A DNA stretch of 64,000 nucleotides from Rheinheimera nanhaiensis E407-8 (GTDB lineage: Bacteria; Pseudomonadota; Gammaproteobacteria; Enterobacterales; Alteromonadaceae), in NCBI RefSeq assembly GCF_000296695.1, contig NZ_BAFK01000009.1, forward strand, positions 1 through 64,000. Reading direction: 5' to 3'. Below, in pieces: positions 26,641 through 35,376 of the stretch; the first letter of the stretch is position 1, and each line of letters starts with the position of its first letter. The position numbers and the translations under genes are program-made. The notes under the pieces are model-generated. The model was not told the DNA's origin. It worked only from the letters and a program-made list of their open reading frames with translations, and did no database searches.

Positions 26641-28920
26641 ATGATGAAACAGGCAATACGCGTTACCCTGCAGTTAGGATTACTGCTGTGTGCCAGCCTG
26701 CCGCTGAACGCCCTGGCAGAGGATATTTGTCAGCAGGCCAGAGCGCAGCAGCGGCCCTGTGTTGCGCTGGTGCTGGGGGGCGGCGGTGCCCGTGGTGGCG
26801 CCCATCTGGGCGTGATAGAGCAGCTGGAGCGTCAGCAGATCCCGATTGATCTGGTGGTGGGCACCAGCATTGGCGCCTTTATTGGTGGCCTCTATGCCAG
26901 TGGCCACAGTGCGGCGGAAATTGCCCAGCGCCTGCAGCACACGCCCTGGGCGGCCGGCTTTCGCGACCGGGTATACCGCGATGAAATGCCGCTTAGGCAA
27001 AAAGAAAAAACTGATGATTTTCCGATTAACCTCGATGTTGGCGTGTCGGCCGACGGCGTGCGTTTGCCCAAAGGTATTTTAAGTGGCCAGTCGCTGGCTG
27101 AGATTCTGCACGGCACCTTTGGTGCCTACGCCAACCTCAGCCATTTTAACCAGCTGCCGGTGCCGTTTCGGGCGGTAGCGACTGACTTGTTAACGCAACA
27201 GGAAGTGGTGCTCTTCGATGGCAGCCTGGTGCAGGCGGTGCAGGCCTCGATGAGTATTCCCGGTGTGGTGCGGCCGCTGGAGCTCAACGGCAAGTTGCTG
27301 GTGGACGGTGGCGTGGTAAATAACCTGCCGATCAGTGTGGCCCGTCAGTTGGGGGTAGACCGCATTATTGCCGTCAGCATCGACTCACCGCTGCTGCGCC
27401 GTGAGCAGATTGAATCAGCCTTTAGCATTACCGAGCAGTTAACCAGCTTTTTAGTGCGCGCCGGTGTGCAGCAACAGCTGCAGTTGCTGACAGAGCAAGA
27501 CTTATTGCTGCAACCTGATCTGGTCGACATCAGCACACTGGATTTTGCCAATATCGACAAAGCCATTGTCTCTGGCCGGCAAAGTGCCATCCGCTTTGTC
27601 CAGGCGCTGGCCGGTTTTAGCCAGAGCCAGAAAATTTATGCCGACTGGTTCAGCCGCTTTAGTCACAGCAGCACAGGCTCAATACGGCTGGATAAAGTGG
27701 CGCTGGACAACCGCTCAGCGCTGGACGACGCCCTGTTGCTGGAGCGGCTGCAGCTGACCGCCGGTGATGATTACACCGAGCGCAGTATCCGTCGCGGCTT
27801 GCGTCAGATGTATGGGTTGGACACCTTTGAGCGCATTACCCAGCAACTGAATATTGATGAGCAGGGCCAGGCCGTACTGCAGGTGACGGCGGAAGAGAAA
27901 AGCTGGGGGCCGGGCTACCTGAATTTCCGGCTGATGTTTGAAGATGACTTTCGCAGCACCAGCCAGTATCAGCTGGCTGCGGCGTATAGCCGCACTAACC
28001 TGTCGCCCTGGGGCGCCGAATGGCACTCTGAGCTGGCGCTGGGCAGCGATAAATATCTGGCCAGCGAGCTGTACTGGCCACTGGGCGGCACTGGCCTCTA
28101 TGTGCAGGGGGATTATCGCCACCGCCGCGACAGCCAGCCGCTGCAGGATAATACCCAGCTCGCCGCTGGTGAGCTGAAAAACCTGGAACATGAACTGCAG
28201 TTTAGCAGCGGTTGGAATATTTCTGACCATGCCCGGCTGCAACTGGGTTGGGCCTGGCGCGATGGCCGTTATCTGTTGCCCAGCGTGTACGCCGCTCAGT
28301 TACAGCAAAGCGAGATAGATTACCTGCGCCGCGGCCCTATCGCTGAATTTATCTGGGATACGCTTAACAGCCGCAGTTTCCCCACCCGTGGCATTCGTCT
28401 GGCCAGCAGCTATGCCTGGCTGACCGATTCGGCGCTGGGCCAGCGGGTAGACAGCCGCAGCAGCCGCACTGAGCTGTTGGCCGCCAAAAGCTGGCACGAT
28501 CATACGCTGCGCACCCGCTGGCGCTTTGACCGTTACAGCAGTGACAGTGACAGCGCTTTTGCGCTGGAGCAATTTAGCCTGGGCGGCTTATTAAACCTGT
28601 CTGGTTATCCGGCCGACTCGCTGTTTGGCAGCCAAATTCAGTTTGGCAGCCTGGCCTATTTGTACCGGCTGAACGAGCAGAAAATCTCCTTTATTAACGC
28701 GCCTTTATATCTGGGTACCTCACTGGAGCGGGGCCGGGTGCGTAAAGATGTGTTTGGCGCCTCGGGTGGCAACGACGCCACCGACTGGTTGTGGGCCGGC
28801 AGTGTGTTTCTCGGTTGGGATACGCCGCTGGGGCTCTTGTATTTTGGCCTTGGCATGGCCGAGCAGGATGACAGTGGCTACAGCGATGCAGTGTATTTGT
28901 CCTTTGGCAAAAATTACTGA
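26641..28920 (+). CDS. Patatin-like phospholipase with C-terminal outer-membrane barrel (type Vd-like)
   Basis: A 759-residue exported protein. A signal peptide (to about 27) precedes a patatin domain with the oxyanion loop GGGGARGGAHLG (46-57), nucleophile elbow GTSIG (Ser76) and catalytic DGG near D222. A POTRA-like region and a BamA/TpsB-type 16-strand barrel follow (about 440-759, ending VYLSFGKNY). The layout is that of PlpD-type type Vd autotransporters or of the non-released homologues. Both catalytic residues are intact. AAGGTG precedes the first of two adjacent ATG codons. Confidence 0.88.
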   Translation: MMKQAIRVTLQLGLLLCASLPLNALAEDICQQARAQQRPCVALVLGGGGARGGAHLGVIEQLERQQIPIDLVVGTSIGAFIGGLYASGHSAAEIAQRLQHTPWAAGFRDRVYRDEMPLRQKEKTDDFPINLDVGVSADGVRLPKGILSGQSLAEILHGTFGAYANLSHFNQLPVPFRAVATDLLTQQEVVLFDGSLVQAVQASMSIPGVVRPLELNGKLLVDGGVVNNLPISVARQLGVDRIIAVSIDSPLLRREQIESAFSITEQLTSFLVRAGVQQQLQLLTEQDLLLQPDLVDISTLDFANIDKAIVSGRQSAIRFVQALAGFSQSQKIYADWFSRFSHSSTGSIRLDKVALDNRSALDDALLLERLQLTAGDDYTERSIRRGLRQMYGLDTFERITQQLNIDEQGQAVLQVTAEEKSWGPGYLNFRLMFEDDFRSTSQYQLAAAYSRTNLSPWGAEWHSELALGSDKYLASELYWPLGGTGLYVQGDYRHRRDSQPLQDNTQLAAGELKNLEHELQFSSGWNISDHARLQLGWAWRDGRYLLPSVYAAQLQQSEIDYLRRGPIAEFIWDTLNSRSFPTRGIRLASSYAWLTDSALGQRVDSRSSRTELLAAKSWHDHTLRTRWRFDRYSSDSDSAFALEQFSLGGLLNLSGYPADSLFGSQIQFGSLAYLYRLNEQKISFINAPLYLGTSLERGRVRKDVFGASGGNDATDWLWAGSVFLGWDTPLGLLYFGLGMAEQDDSGYSDAVYLSFGKNY

Positions 28921-29005
28921 GGATATATTTGCTCACACTTTGCTGTTGGCTGCCGGGCAAGCGCGAATGATAAGCTAACGAAAGGTTAATCAGCACGGAG
29001 CAGGT

Positions 29006-29947
29006 ATGCAGTTAATTGTAACCGCTATCGGTAAAGCCTATGCCAGTGTGCAGGCAGTAGATAAAGTCAGTTTTCACATTAACAGCGGCGACATTTTTGC
29101 GCTGCTTGGGCCAAACGGCGCCGGTAAATCGTCCATTATCCGTATGCTGGTTGGCATGACCAGGCCCGACAGTGGCAGCATTCTGGTCAGTTATCAGAGC
29201 CAGCATTTTGATCATGTGCCGCGCCGGTTATTAGGCTATCTGCCGGAAGATCGCGGCCTGTATCCGGATAAAAGTATTGAGAAAAACCTGCTGTATCTGG
29301 CGCAGTTACATGGGTTAAGCAAAAGCCAGGCGCTAACTGAAATGGCAGTCTGGCTGGATGTGTTTGACCTGACGGAACGGCGGCACGACGAGCTAAAGCA
29401 ACTCTCTAAAGGCAACCAGCAAAAAGTGCAGCTGATTGCGGCCGTACTGCATAAGCCGGCATTGGTCATTCTGGATGAACCCTTCTCCGGGCTGGATCCG
29501 ATTAATCAGGAAAAGGTGGTGCAGTTTTTACGCGAACTTAAAGCCCGTGGCATGACGGTTATTCTTAGCGCACACCAGATGGCGATGGTAGAAAAGCTGG
29601 CCGACCATATGCTGCTGATGGCACGTGGTCGGGTGGTGCTGGCCGGCACGCTGGAGCAAATTCGTGCGCAAAGCCAAAGCCAGCGCCAGTTAAAAGTGGC
29701 CTTTAGCCAGCCGGTAAGCATGGCGCAGTTAGCGGCGTTAAGCAGCATCAGCCGTGCTGAGCAGGTATCGCAGCAGCACTGGTTGCTAAGCCTTAGCGAG
29801 CCGCACAGCGTCAGTCAGTGTCTGCAGCAATTACTGGCGCTTGGCGAGCTGACACAGGTGGAAATGCAAACGGCCGACTTACATCAACTGTATTTAACGG
29901 CGATGGCCAAACATCAACCACAACCTAAACCTGAGGTGACCGCATGA
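29006..29947 (+). CDS. ABC exporter ATP-binding subunit (NatA-like)
   Basis: A 313-residue ABC ATPase: Walker A GPNGAGKS at 35-42, signature LSKGNQQK near 133, Walker B LVILDEPFSGLD near 150 and a DUF4162-type C-terminal extension. It pairs with the permease that follows (ATGA overlap, 4 bases). The combination resembles NatAB Na+ exporters or drug/lipid exporters; substrate not determinable. CGGAG lies five bases before the ATG. Confidence 0.9.
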   Translation: MQLIVTAIGKAYASVQAVDKVSFHINSGDIFALLGPNGAGKSSIIRMLVGMTRPDSGSILVSYQSQHFDHVPRRLLGYLPEDRGLYPDKSIEKNLLYLAQLHGLSKSQALTEMAVWLDVFDLTERRHDELKQLSKGNQQKVQLIAAVLHKPALVILDEPFSGLDPINQEKVVQFLRELKARGMTVILSAHQMAMVEKLADHMLLMARGRVVLAGTLEQIRAQSQSQRQLKVAFSQPVSMAQLAALSSISRAEQVSQQHWLLSLSEPHSVSQCLQQLLALGELTQVEMQTADLHQLYLTAMAKHQPQPKPEVTA

Positions 29948-31122
29948 TTTCACGGCAGAGTCTGATTGTCGCCCGCTGGGAGTTTTTACGCTTTTTTAAG
30001 TGGAAACAGCAGCTTATTTCTTACTTGTTAATGCTGGGCGTTATAGCCGCAGTGGCTTTATGGAGCTTTTTTACCGACGAAAGCCGCCAGCAGTACCGCA
30101 TTGCGGTGCCGGCCGGCTTTGCTATCGACAACACTGAGCAGTTCCAGTTTCAGCGCCCCAGCATCAGTGTTGAGGCGCAACTGGCGCAGTTGCAAAGCGA
30201 TGAGTCCTGGCATGCGGTGTTAACCACCAGCCAGGACGGCATTGTTATTCATACCCAAAGCGGCAAAAAATGGCTTAGCCAGTTGGAGCAGGTACTGCAG
30301 CAGCATTACCGTAAACAAGCTGCGCTTGGCATGGGTTTAACCGACAGCCAGCTGGCACAGCTGGAGCAACCAGTGGCGATTAACACCCAATATCTGGATC
30401 AGTCCTACAAGGGCAAAGACACGCCGGAGAAAATGATTGCAATAGGCGCCTTGCTACTGCTATTCATCGGTTTAACCACGGCGTTTGGCCAGGTATTAGT
30501 CAGCATTACCGGCGAAAAGCAGCAGCGGGTCACCGAGCAGCTGTACGCCATTTTAACGCCGCAACAGTGGATGGACGGCAAAGTGCTGGGCCACAGCTTT
30601 AGTGCACTAAAAGCCATGTTTACCTCGGCGCTGGTGATGCTGCTGACCTTTGCTGTGGTTAGCGTATTTGCCGAAAAAAGCCTTGATTTAGCCTGGCTGG
30701 ATATCAGTGTGGTGCTGTGGCTTGTCCCCTTTGCGTTATTGGGCGTGGTGCTGTGCGCCAGCTTTATGGGGGCTATTGCCGCCTCGATTGACGATCCGAA
30801 TAACAGCGGTAAAGGCGCGGTAATGATGATTACCTGGCTGCCAATGTTGTTTACTTATCTGGTCATCGACAGCCCCAATGGCTGGGGCATGACGCTGCTG
30901 AGCTATTTGCCGTTAACCTCTTTTGCTGCCATGCCGGTAAAGCTGGCGATGGTTGAGTTGGCCTGGTGGCAGCCGTTGTTATCACTGCTGTTGTTGCTGG
31001 CCACCGTCTGGTGGATGCGCCGGGTGGCCGGCCGGGTATTTTTGCGCGGCATGCAGCTGTACGGTAAAGAGCCAAGCTGGGGCGAAATAGTGCGCTGGGC
31101 GCTGAGTAATAAAGCCGATTAG
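29944..31122 (+). CDS. ABC exporter permease (NatB/ABC-2 type)
   Basis: A 392-residue ABC-2 type permease. One N-terminal TM (about 22-42) is followed by a large extracytoplasmic domain (about 45-155) and a cluster of five TMs (about 160-365), the NatB layout. The SITGEKQQRVTEQL block is the family coupling helix. Translationally coupled to the ATPase by a 4-base overlap. The stop is followed within 40 bp by a hairpin shared with the convergent gene. Confidence 0.88.
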   Translation: MISRQSLIVARWEFLRFFKWKQQLISYLLMLGVIAAVALWSFFTDESRQQYRIAVPAGFAIDNTEQFQFQRPSISVEAQLAQLQSDESWHAVLTTSQDGIVIHTQSGKKWLSQLEQVLQQHYRKQAALGMGLTDSQLAQLEQPVAINTQYLDQSYKGKDTPEKMIAIGALLLLFIGLTTAFGQVLVSITGEKQQRVTEQLYAILTPQQWMDGKVLGHSFSALKAMFTSALVMLLTFAVVSVFAEKSLDLAWLDISVVLWLVPFALLGVVLCASFMGAIAASIDDPNNSGKGAVMMITWLPMLFTYLVIDSPNGWGMTLLSYLPLTSFAAMPVKLAMVELAWWQPLLSLLLLLATVWWMRRVAGRVFLRGMQLYGKEPSWGEIVRWALSNKAD

Positions 31123-31148
31123 CGATTCCAGGCCTTCTATTGATGTCA

Positions 31149-31168
31149 GGCCGACTACTTAGTCGGCC
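31149..31168. terminator. Possible hairpin terminator between convergent genes
   Basis: A perfect 9-bp stem GGCCGACTA / TAGTCGGCC with a 2-base loop, 27 bp after the permease stop and overlapping the stop codon of the convergent binding-protein gene. No clear T-run follows, so termination ability is uncertain. Confidence 0.45.
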
Positions 31169-32340
31169 GCTAAGGCGCGCTCTACATCAATACCGATGCT
31201 GAGCGCGCCTATGTGATAGCCTTCGGCGTTTTTTACTGGCACGCTCAGTTTTACCTGAAAACGCTGAGCGCTTTGGTCATACTCTACGACATCAACAAAA
31301 TAGTCTAACGTCTGGTTAAATACACTGAGAAAAGGCGTTTCATCGCCTTGCCAGTAATCGGTGGTCAGCTGGCTGATGGCGACATTCGCGCCCTGGTTAT
31401 CCATTAAAATCACTTCGGTGACCAGGCCATCAAAGTCTTGCTGCCACTGGCGTAACTGCCCGGAGATCGTTAAAGCCAGCAACTGGCGGGCCAGCGCTGG
31501 TGCGGTATCGGGTTGTTGTATCGCTTGCTGCCATAAACGGTCTCGTTGTAGCACCGTATCCAGTGTCAGTTGCTGTTGGTTTTGCTGACCAACCGCATCC
31601 AGCAGCGAGCGCTGTCGCGCTAGGCTGCGCACACTGTCAAGCAGCAGCGCCAGCACGGTATCACGCTCTGAGGCGGCTAAGGCAAAGGGCGCGGTGGCAC
31701 ACAAATGTACCGCCGCATTAAAGTGGCGCAAAAAGCCCGGCCGCTGCTGCAGCCGCTCACGGGAAAAATAGCTGCCCAGCGGCACATAGCGGAAAAAACG
31801 CTGGTTAAAGTGCTCTGGGTTAAGTTTTAGCCGCGTCATGGCGTCTTTAACGTCGTCCAAATCGGCCAGCAGTATGTCAATGCGGCCAATAGCTAATAGT
31901 TGCAGCAACTGGCTGATATCACCCACTTCAACGTCGGCTTTAATCCCCTGACGCATAAACCAGTCAGCCTGATGGCTGCCTAAAATAGCGCCGTAGCGCA
32001 GCGCACTGTCGCTGCCGGGGCCGCGCCCGTCGGCCCGCCAAAACCAATACCAGTTTTCCAGAAACAGCGGTGCCGACAACCTGGCAAAGCTGTCGATCTC
32101 GTTATTCGGCATAGCGGTAAAATAGCCATCAATGCGGCCCATTTTCACTTCCTGTTTGGCGCGCCGCCAAGGCATCACCAGCAACTGATAGGGCTGTTGC
32201 GTGTGCTTCATTATGCAGTCAATTTGCGCCCGGCTGGCTGCACTTTGGCCGGAGGGAGCATGCGTTGCCAACAATAAGGTGTCACCGGGGCTGATATCAG
32301 CAGCCAGTAACAACGAGCTAAACCAGAGTTGCAGTATCAT
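31159..32340 (-). CDS. Periplasmic solute-binding-like domain fused to PDC-type sensor domain
   Basis: From ATG at 32338-32340 (signal peptide follows) the protein has 393 residues. The N-terminal 230 residues resemble family 3 solute-binding proteins (DCIMKHTQQPYQLLVMPWRRAKQEVKMGRIDGYF). The C-terminal 140 residues resemble a PDC/Cache sensor (VILMDNQGANVAISQLTTDYWQGDE, VKLSVPVKN, GALSIGIDVERAL). There is no TM after the sensor and no kinase or transporter nearby. It may deliver a ligand signal to another protein. An upstream in-frame start at 32424 is possible but would put the signal peptide inside. Confidence 0.7.
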   Translation of the reverse strand: MILQLWFSSLLLAADISPGDTLLLATHAPSGQSAASRAQIDCIMKHTQQPYQLLVMPWRRAKQEVKMGRIDGYFTAMPNNEIDSFARLSAPLFLENWYWFWRADGRGPGSDSALRYGAILGSHQADWFMRQGIKADVEVGDISQLLQLLAIGRIDILLADLDDVKDAMTRLKLNPEHFNQRFFRYVPLGSYFSRERLQQRPGFLRHFNAAVHLCATAPFALAASERDTVLALLLDSVRSLARQRSLLDAVGQQNQQQLTLDTVLQRDRLWQQAIQQPDTAPALARQLLALTISGQLRQWQQDFDGLVTEVILMDNQGANVAISQLTTDYWQGDETPFLSVFNQTLDYFVDVVEYDQSAQRFQVKLSVPVKNAEGYHIGALSIGIDVERALAAD

Positions 32341-32481
32341 TGGCTGCTGTCCTTGCAACAAAATTGCAGCAAGTATAGCAGCCAATTTACCGTGCTGTGG
32401 TTGAACTTCGACGAGCGCGCCCACACTAACAGGCTATTGTGCCGTTATGCTAAACGGTAGCCCTAACCTGAGGACATCAAC

Positions 32482-32784
32482 ATGTATACCTTTAAACAGC
32501 AAAGCCAGCAGTGGCAGCAGCTTTTTGCCCGGGGCCGCAGTGGCGGGCCTTTGCAGCGCTTGCTGGCCTGGTTGCTGTTAGGGCTAATGTTATTTGTCGG
32601 CGTTGCCCTTTTGGTGTTTATGCTGCTGTTAAGCTGGATCCTGATCCCGATTATGCTGTGGCGCCATCGCGCCAGAATGAAAGCCTGGCAGCAACGTCAG
32701 CAGGGCGCGCAGCAAGAAACGTCAGGCCCTGCCGCAGGCCGGCAAACGATAGAGGGTGAAGTGTTGCAGCGGCGTGAGGATTAA
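32482..32784 (+). CDS. Small single-TM membrane protein
   Basis: A 100-residue protein with a basic N-terminus, one long or two short hydrophobic segments (about 26-60) and a charged Gln-rich C-terminal tail (WQQRQQGAQQE). Good Shine-Dalgarno GAGGA seven bases before ATG. Not assigned to a family. The 3' end overlaps the convergent TerB gene by 4 bases. Confidence 0.65.
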   Translation: MYTFKQQSQQWQQLFARGRSGGPLQRLLAWLLLGLMLFVGVALLVFMLLLSWILIPIMLWRHRARMKAWQQRQQGAQQETSGPAAGRQTIEGEVLQRRED

Positions 32785-33242
32785 CCGCCACACACCGCCA
32801 ATTTGGCCTGAATATAATCGCTGTGGCGGATAAAGAGTAAATCGGCAATCTTGCGCAGCATCGCCTCTTCATTCGGATCTAACACGCCATCGGCGTAAGC
32901 CTGCTGCCACAGGTTATCCAGCAGGCTTAACCGCTCGTTGTAGCTAAGCTGCTTTAAACCACGGGTAAACTGATGCAGCGAAGTGGCATCGGCGGCTTGT
33001 TTGTCGGCCAGCTGTACCACGGCCAGTGCCGCGCTGTCACTTAGCGCAAACTCGCGTTTTACATAGGCCAGTGCCAGCTGCTGCTCATCCTCGCTGCTGC
33101 TAAAGTCAGCATGCGCCACCATCAACATTAAGGCTACTGATGCCAGCTCAGCGTCGTTTAAGCCATAAGTATTGGGAGCAGCGGCCGGCATGCTCAGGCC
33201 ATCGTTTACCTTATCCAGCAGGGTTTTAAATAACTGAAACAT
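32781..33242 (-). CDS. TerB-family protein
   Basis: A 153-residue all-helical protein of the TerB/tellurite-resistance-like superfamily, the same fold as the centre of DjlA. It shows the family acidic metal-binding residues (MLMVAHADFSSSEDEQQLA and AYADGVLDPNEEAMLRKIA). Soluble and cytoplasmic; role unknown outside tellurite operons. Strong AAAGGAG five bases before ATG. No other ter genes are near. Confidence 0.85.
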   Translation of the reverse strand: MFQLFKTLLDKVNDGLSMPAAAPNTYGLNDAELASVALMLMVAHADFSSSEDEQQLALAYVKREFALSDSAALAVVQLADKQAADATSLHQFTRGLKQLSYNERLSLLDNLWQQAYADGVLDPNEEAMLRKIADLLFIRHSDYIQAKLAVCGG

Positions 33243-33360
33243 AGTACTCCTTTTTCGGGCTTACCGGCGTTAGAGGCCCGGCTGCCGGCAAAGTTCGCGC
33301 TGACTGCAGGCTTGAAAAACAAGCCTGCCAGCCGCATTACAGCTGCATCTGCCGGCACGC

Positions 33361-34212
33361 ATGGCCGGTGCTGACTGCCTGAGGTTTGGCTTGGCTATAC
33401 TGCTTACTCTGTTACTGGGGGCAGCGATCATCGCTGCCGTGCTATTGCCAGCTTACTGGCGTAAATATCAGCGGCGCAAGCTAATGGCGCAACCGTTTCC
33501 GGCCAGCTGGCGCGCTATCTTAAAACAGCGTTTGCCGTATTTTCGGGCGCTGCCGGCCGATTTACAACTGCAACTAAAAAAGCATATTCAGGTATTTATC
33601 GCGGAAAAGCACTTTATCGGCTGTGATGGCCTGACGGTAACCGATGATATGCGCGTGACTATCGCTGCTCAAGCCTGTTTATTGCTGCTAAACCGGCCCG
33701 ACTATTATTACCCTAAGCTACACAGTATTTTGCTGTACCCGGCTGCCTTTATTGTACCGGGCCAGCAGGCCGATGCTGCCGGAGTGATGCATGAGCAGCG
33801 CCGGGTGCTGTCGGGCGAGTCCTGGGGCCAGGGCCGGGTAATTTTGAGCTGGGCCGATACGCTGGCCGGTGCGGCCAACCCCACGGATGGCCGCAATGTG
33901 GTGATCCATGAATTTGCTCATCAGTTGGATCAGGAAAAAGGCATTGCCAACGGCGCGCCTTTACTGGAGCGTAGCAGCGATTATCAGCAGTGGTCTGGCG
34001 TGATGGCCGCTGAGTTTGCCGCTTTACAGCGTCAGGCCGCGCTGGGTGAAAGTGGCCTGTTTGACCATTACGGCGCCACTAACCCGGCCGAATTTTTTGC
34101 CGTAATAAGCGAAGTGTTTTTTGAACAGCCCAAAGCGCTGGCCGAGCAGTACCCCAGGTTATATGACCAATTAAGCCGCTTTTACCGGCTACAGCCACTT
34201 AGCTGGCAGTAA
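33361..34212 (+). CDS. MtfA-like zinc metallopeptidase (M90)
   Basis: A 283-residue protein: N-terminal TM (about 8-30), then a gluzincin-type catalytic domain with HEFAHQLDQEKG (HExxH at about 182-186), followed by NPAEFFAVISEVFFEQP, which supplies the third ligand region. It belongs to the MtfA (YeeI) group; E. coli MtfA is a cytosolic peptidase that titrates the Mlc repressor, but the membrane anchor here differs. The start at 33361 has no visible Shine-Dalgarno and could be a little further in. Confidence 0.85.
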   Translation: MAGADCLRFGLAILLTLLLGAAIIAAVLLPAYWRKYQRRKLMAQPFPASWRAILKQRLPYFRALPADLQLQLKKHIQVFIAEKHFIGCDGLTVTDDMRVTIAAQACLLLLNRPDYYYPKLHSILLYPAAFIVPGQQADAAGVMHEQRRVLSGESWGQGRVILSWADTLAGAANPTDGRNVVIHEFAHQLDQEKGIANGAPLLERSSDYQQWSGVMAAEFAALQRQAALGESGLFDHYGATNPAEFFAVISEVFFEQPKALAEQYPRLYDQLSRFYRLQPLSWQ

Positions 34213-34311
34213 AGCCAGCCAGGTGCCGGGCCGGCAAAAAGTGATCTAAGCACGGCTTTGCGCCATACTATAGCGCTTAACAAGAACCGTTCTTATCTGG
34301 TAGGGAACCTT

Positions 34312-35373
34312 ATGCGCAAGCTTGTGCCACTGATATTCAGTAGCTTTTTTTCCGTTGGCGTGTTGGCGCAGGACGCCGCACCGGTGCAGGTGGTACAGGC
34401 AAAACAGCAGGCGCTGGCGCAGCAGCTGGTATTAAGTGGCAGCTTAACCGCGCAGCAGGACGCGGCCTTATCCAGCCGCACCGCCGGCCTGGTTGCCAGC
34501 CTGTTAGTCGATGCCGGCGCCGAGGTCAGGGCAGGCCAGCCACTGCTTAAACTTGACAGCACTCTGGCGCAGCACGAGCTGGCGCAGCAACAGGCTGCCT
34601 TTAATGCCGCTTTGGTGCGCGAAGCTGAAGCCGAGCGGCTGGTCACGGAAGCCGAGCAGTTAAGTGCCCGCCAGTTATTTCCGCAAACCGAACTGACTTT
34701 ACGCCGGGCCGCGCTGGCGCAAGCCCGGGCCGACGCTACAAGGGCGAAGGCTGCGCTGGCACAGCAACAGGAAGTGGTCGCGCGCCATACACTGACGGCG
34801 CCTTTTGCCGGCGTTATCGCGCGGCGTTTTACCGATGTTGGCGAGTGGGTTGATTTAGGCACACCGGTGCTGCAACTGGTTAGCCTGAACCCGCTGCTGT
34901 TGGATCTGCAAGTCCCACAAGAATATTTTAGTGAGCTAAATAACCTGCGCCGGGTTGAGGTGGTGCCAGATTTGCAAAGCGGCCAGCGCCTGGCAGCGAC
35001 GCTGAGCGCAGCGGTGCCGGTGGGCGATGCTGGCGCCCGCAGCTTTCTGGCCCGCTTTAGTGTAAACACCGGGCAGCAGCCTTTATTGCCGGGCAGCTCG
35101 GCCAGTGCGACGTTGTATTTTGAGCGTGACGACAGCACTGTGCTGGTGGTGCCGCCTGATGCACTGCTGCGTCACCCGGATGGTAATTTCAGCCTGTTTA
35201 GCATTAAGGATAATACAGCGCAGCGGCATCTGGTGCGGCTGGGCAAAACCAGCGAGCAGGGGGTGGAGATTTTATCCGGCCTGCCAGAGGGCCAGCCGGT
35301 GGTGGTGCGCGGTAATGAAACCCTGCGTGACGGCCAGCCGGTTAGCATCGTTAATAGCCCGGACAAGGAGTAA
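34312..35373 (+). CDS. RND efflux periplasmic adaptor (membrane fusion protein)
   Basis: From ATG at 34312 (AGGGAA upstream, signal peptide follows) the protein has 353 residues. It has the adaptor layout: lipoyl half-motifs (ALSSRTAGLVASLLVDAGAEVRAGQPLLKLD and TLTAPFAGVIARRFTDVGEWVDLGTP), a helical hairpin between them (EAEAERLVTEAEQL), beta-barrel and membrane-proximal domains (LVVPPDALLRHPDG). It bridges the permease that follows to an outer-membrane factor, which is not encoded here. Only 3 bp separate it from the permease. Confidence 0.92.
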   Translation: MRKLVPLIFSSFFSVGVLAQDAAPVQVVQAKQQALAQQLVLSGSLTAQQDAALSSRTAGLVASLLVDAGAEVRAGQPLLKLDSTLAQHELAQQQAAFNAALVREAEAERLVTEAEQLSARQLFPQTELTLRRAALAQARADATRAKAALAQQQEVVARHTLTAPFAGVIARRFTDVGEWVDLGTPVLQLVSLNPLLLDLQVPQEYFSELNNLRRVEVVPDLQSGQRLAATLSAAVPVGDAGARSFLARFSVNTGQQPLLPGSSASATLYFERDDSTVLVVPPDALLRHPDGNFSLFSIKDNTAQRHLVRLGKTSEQGVEILSGLPEGQPVVVRGNETLRDGQPVSIVNSPDKE

Positions 35374-35376
35374 GCG

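Noticed and set aside
26641-28920. Released type Vd lipase effector as a firm call
   Set aside because: The patatin and barrel domains are clear, but whether the passenger is cleaved and released cannot be read from sequence.
34293-35138. 281-codon minus-strand frame over the RND adaptor
   Set aside because: Antisense to a well-supported adaptor; low-complexity Ser/Ala/Cys composition typical of a shadow frame.
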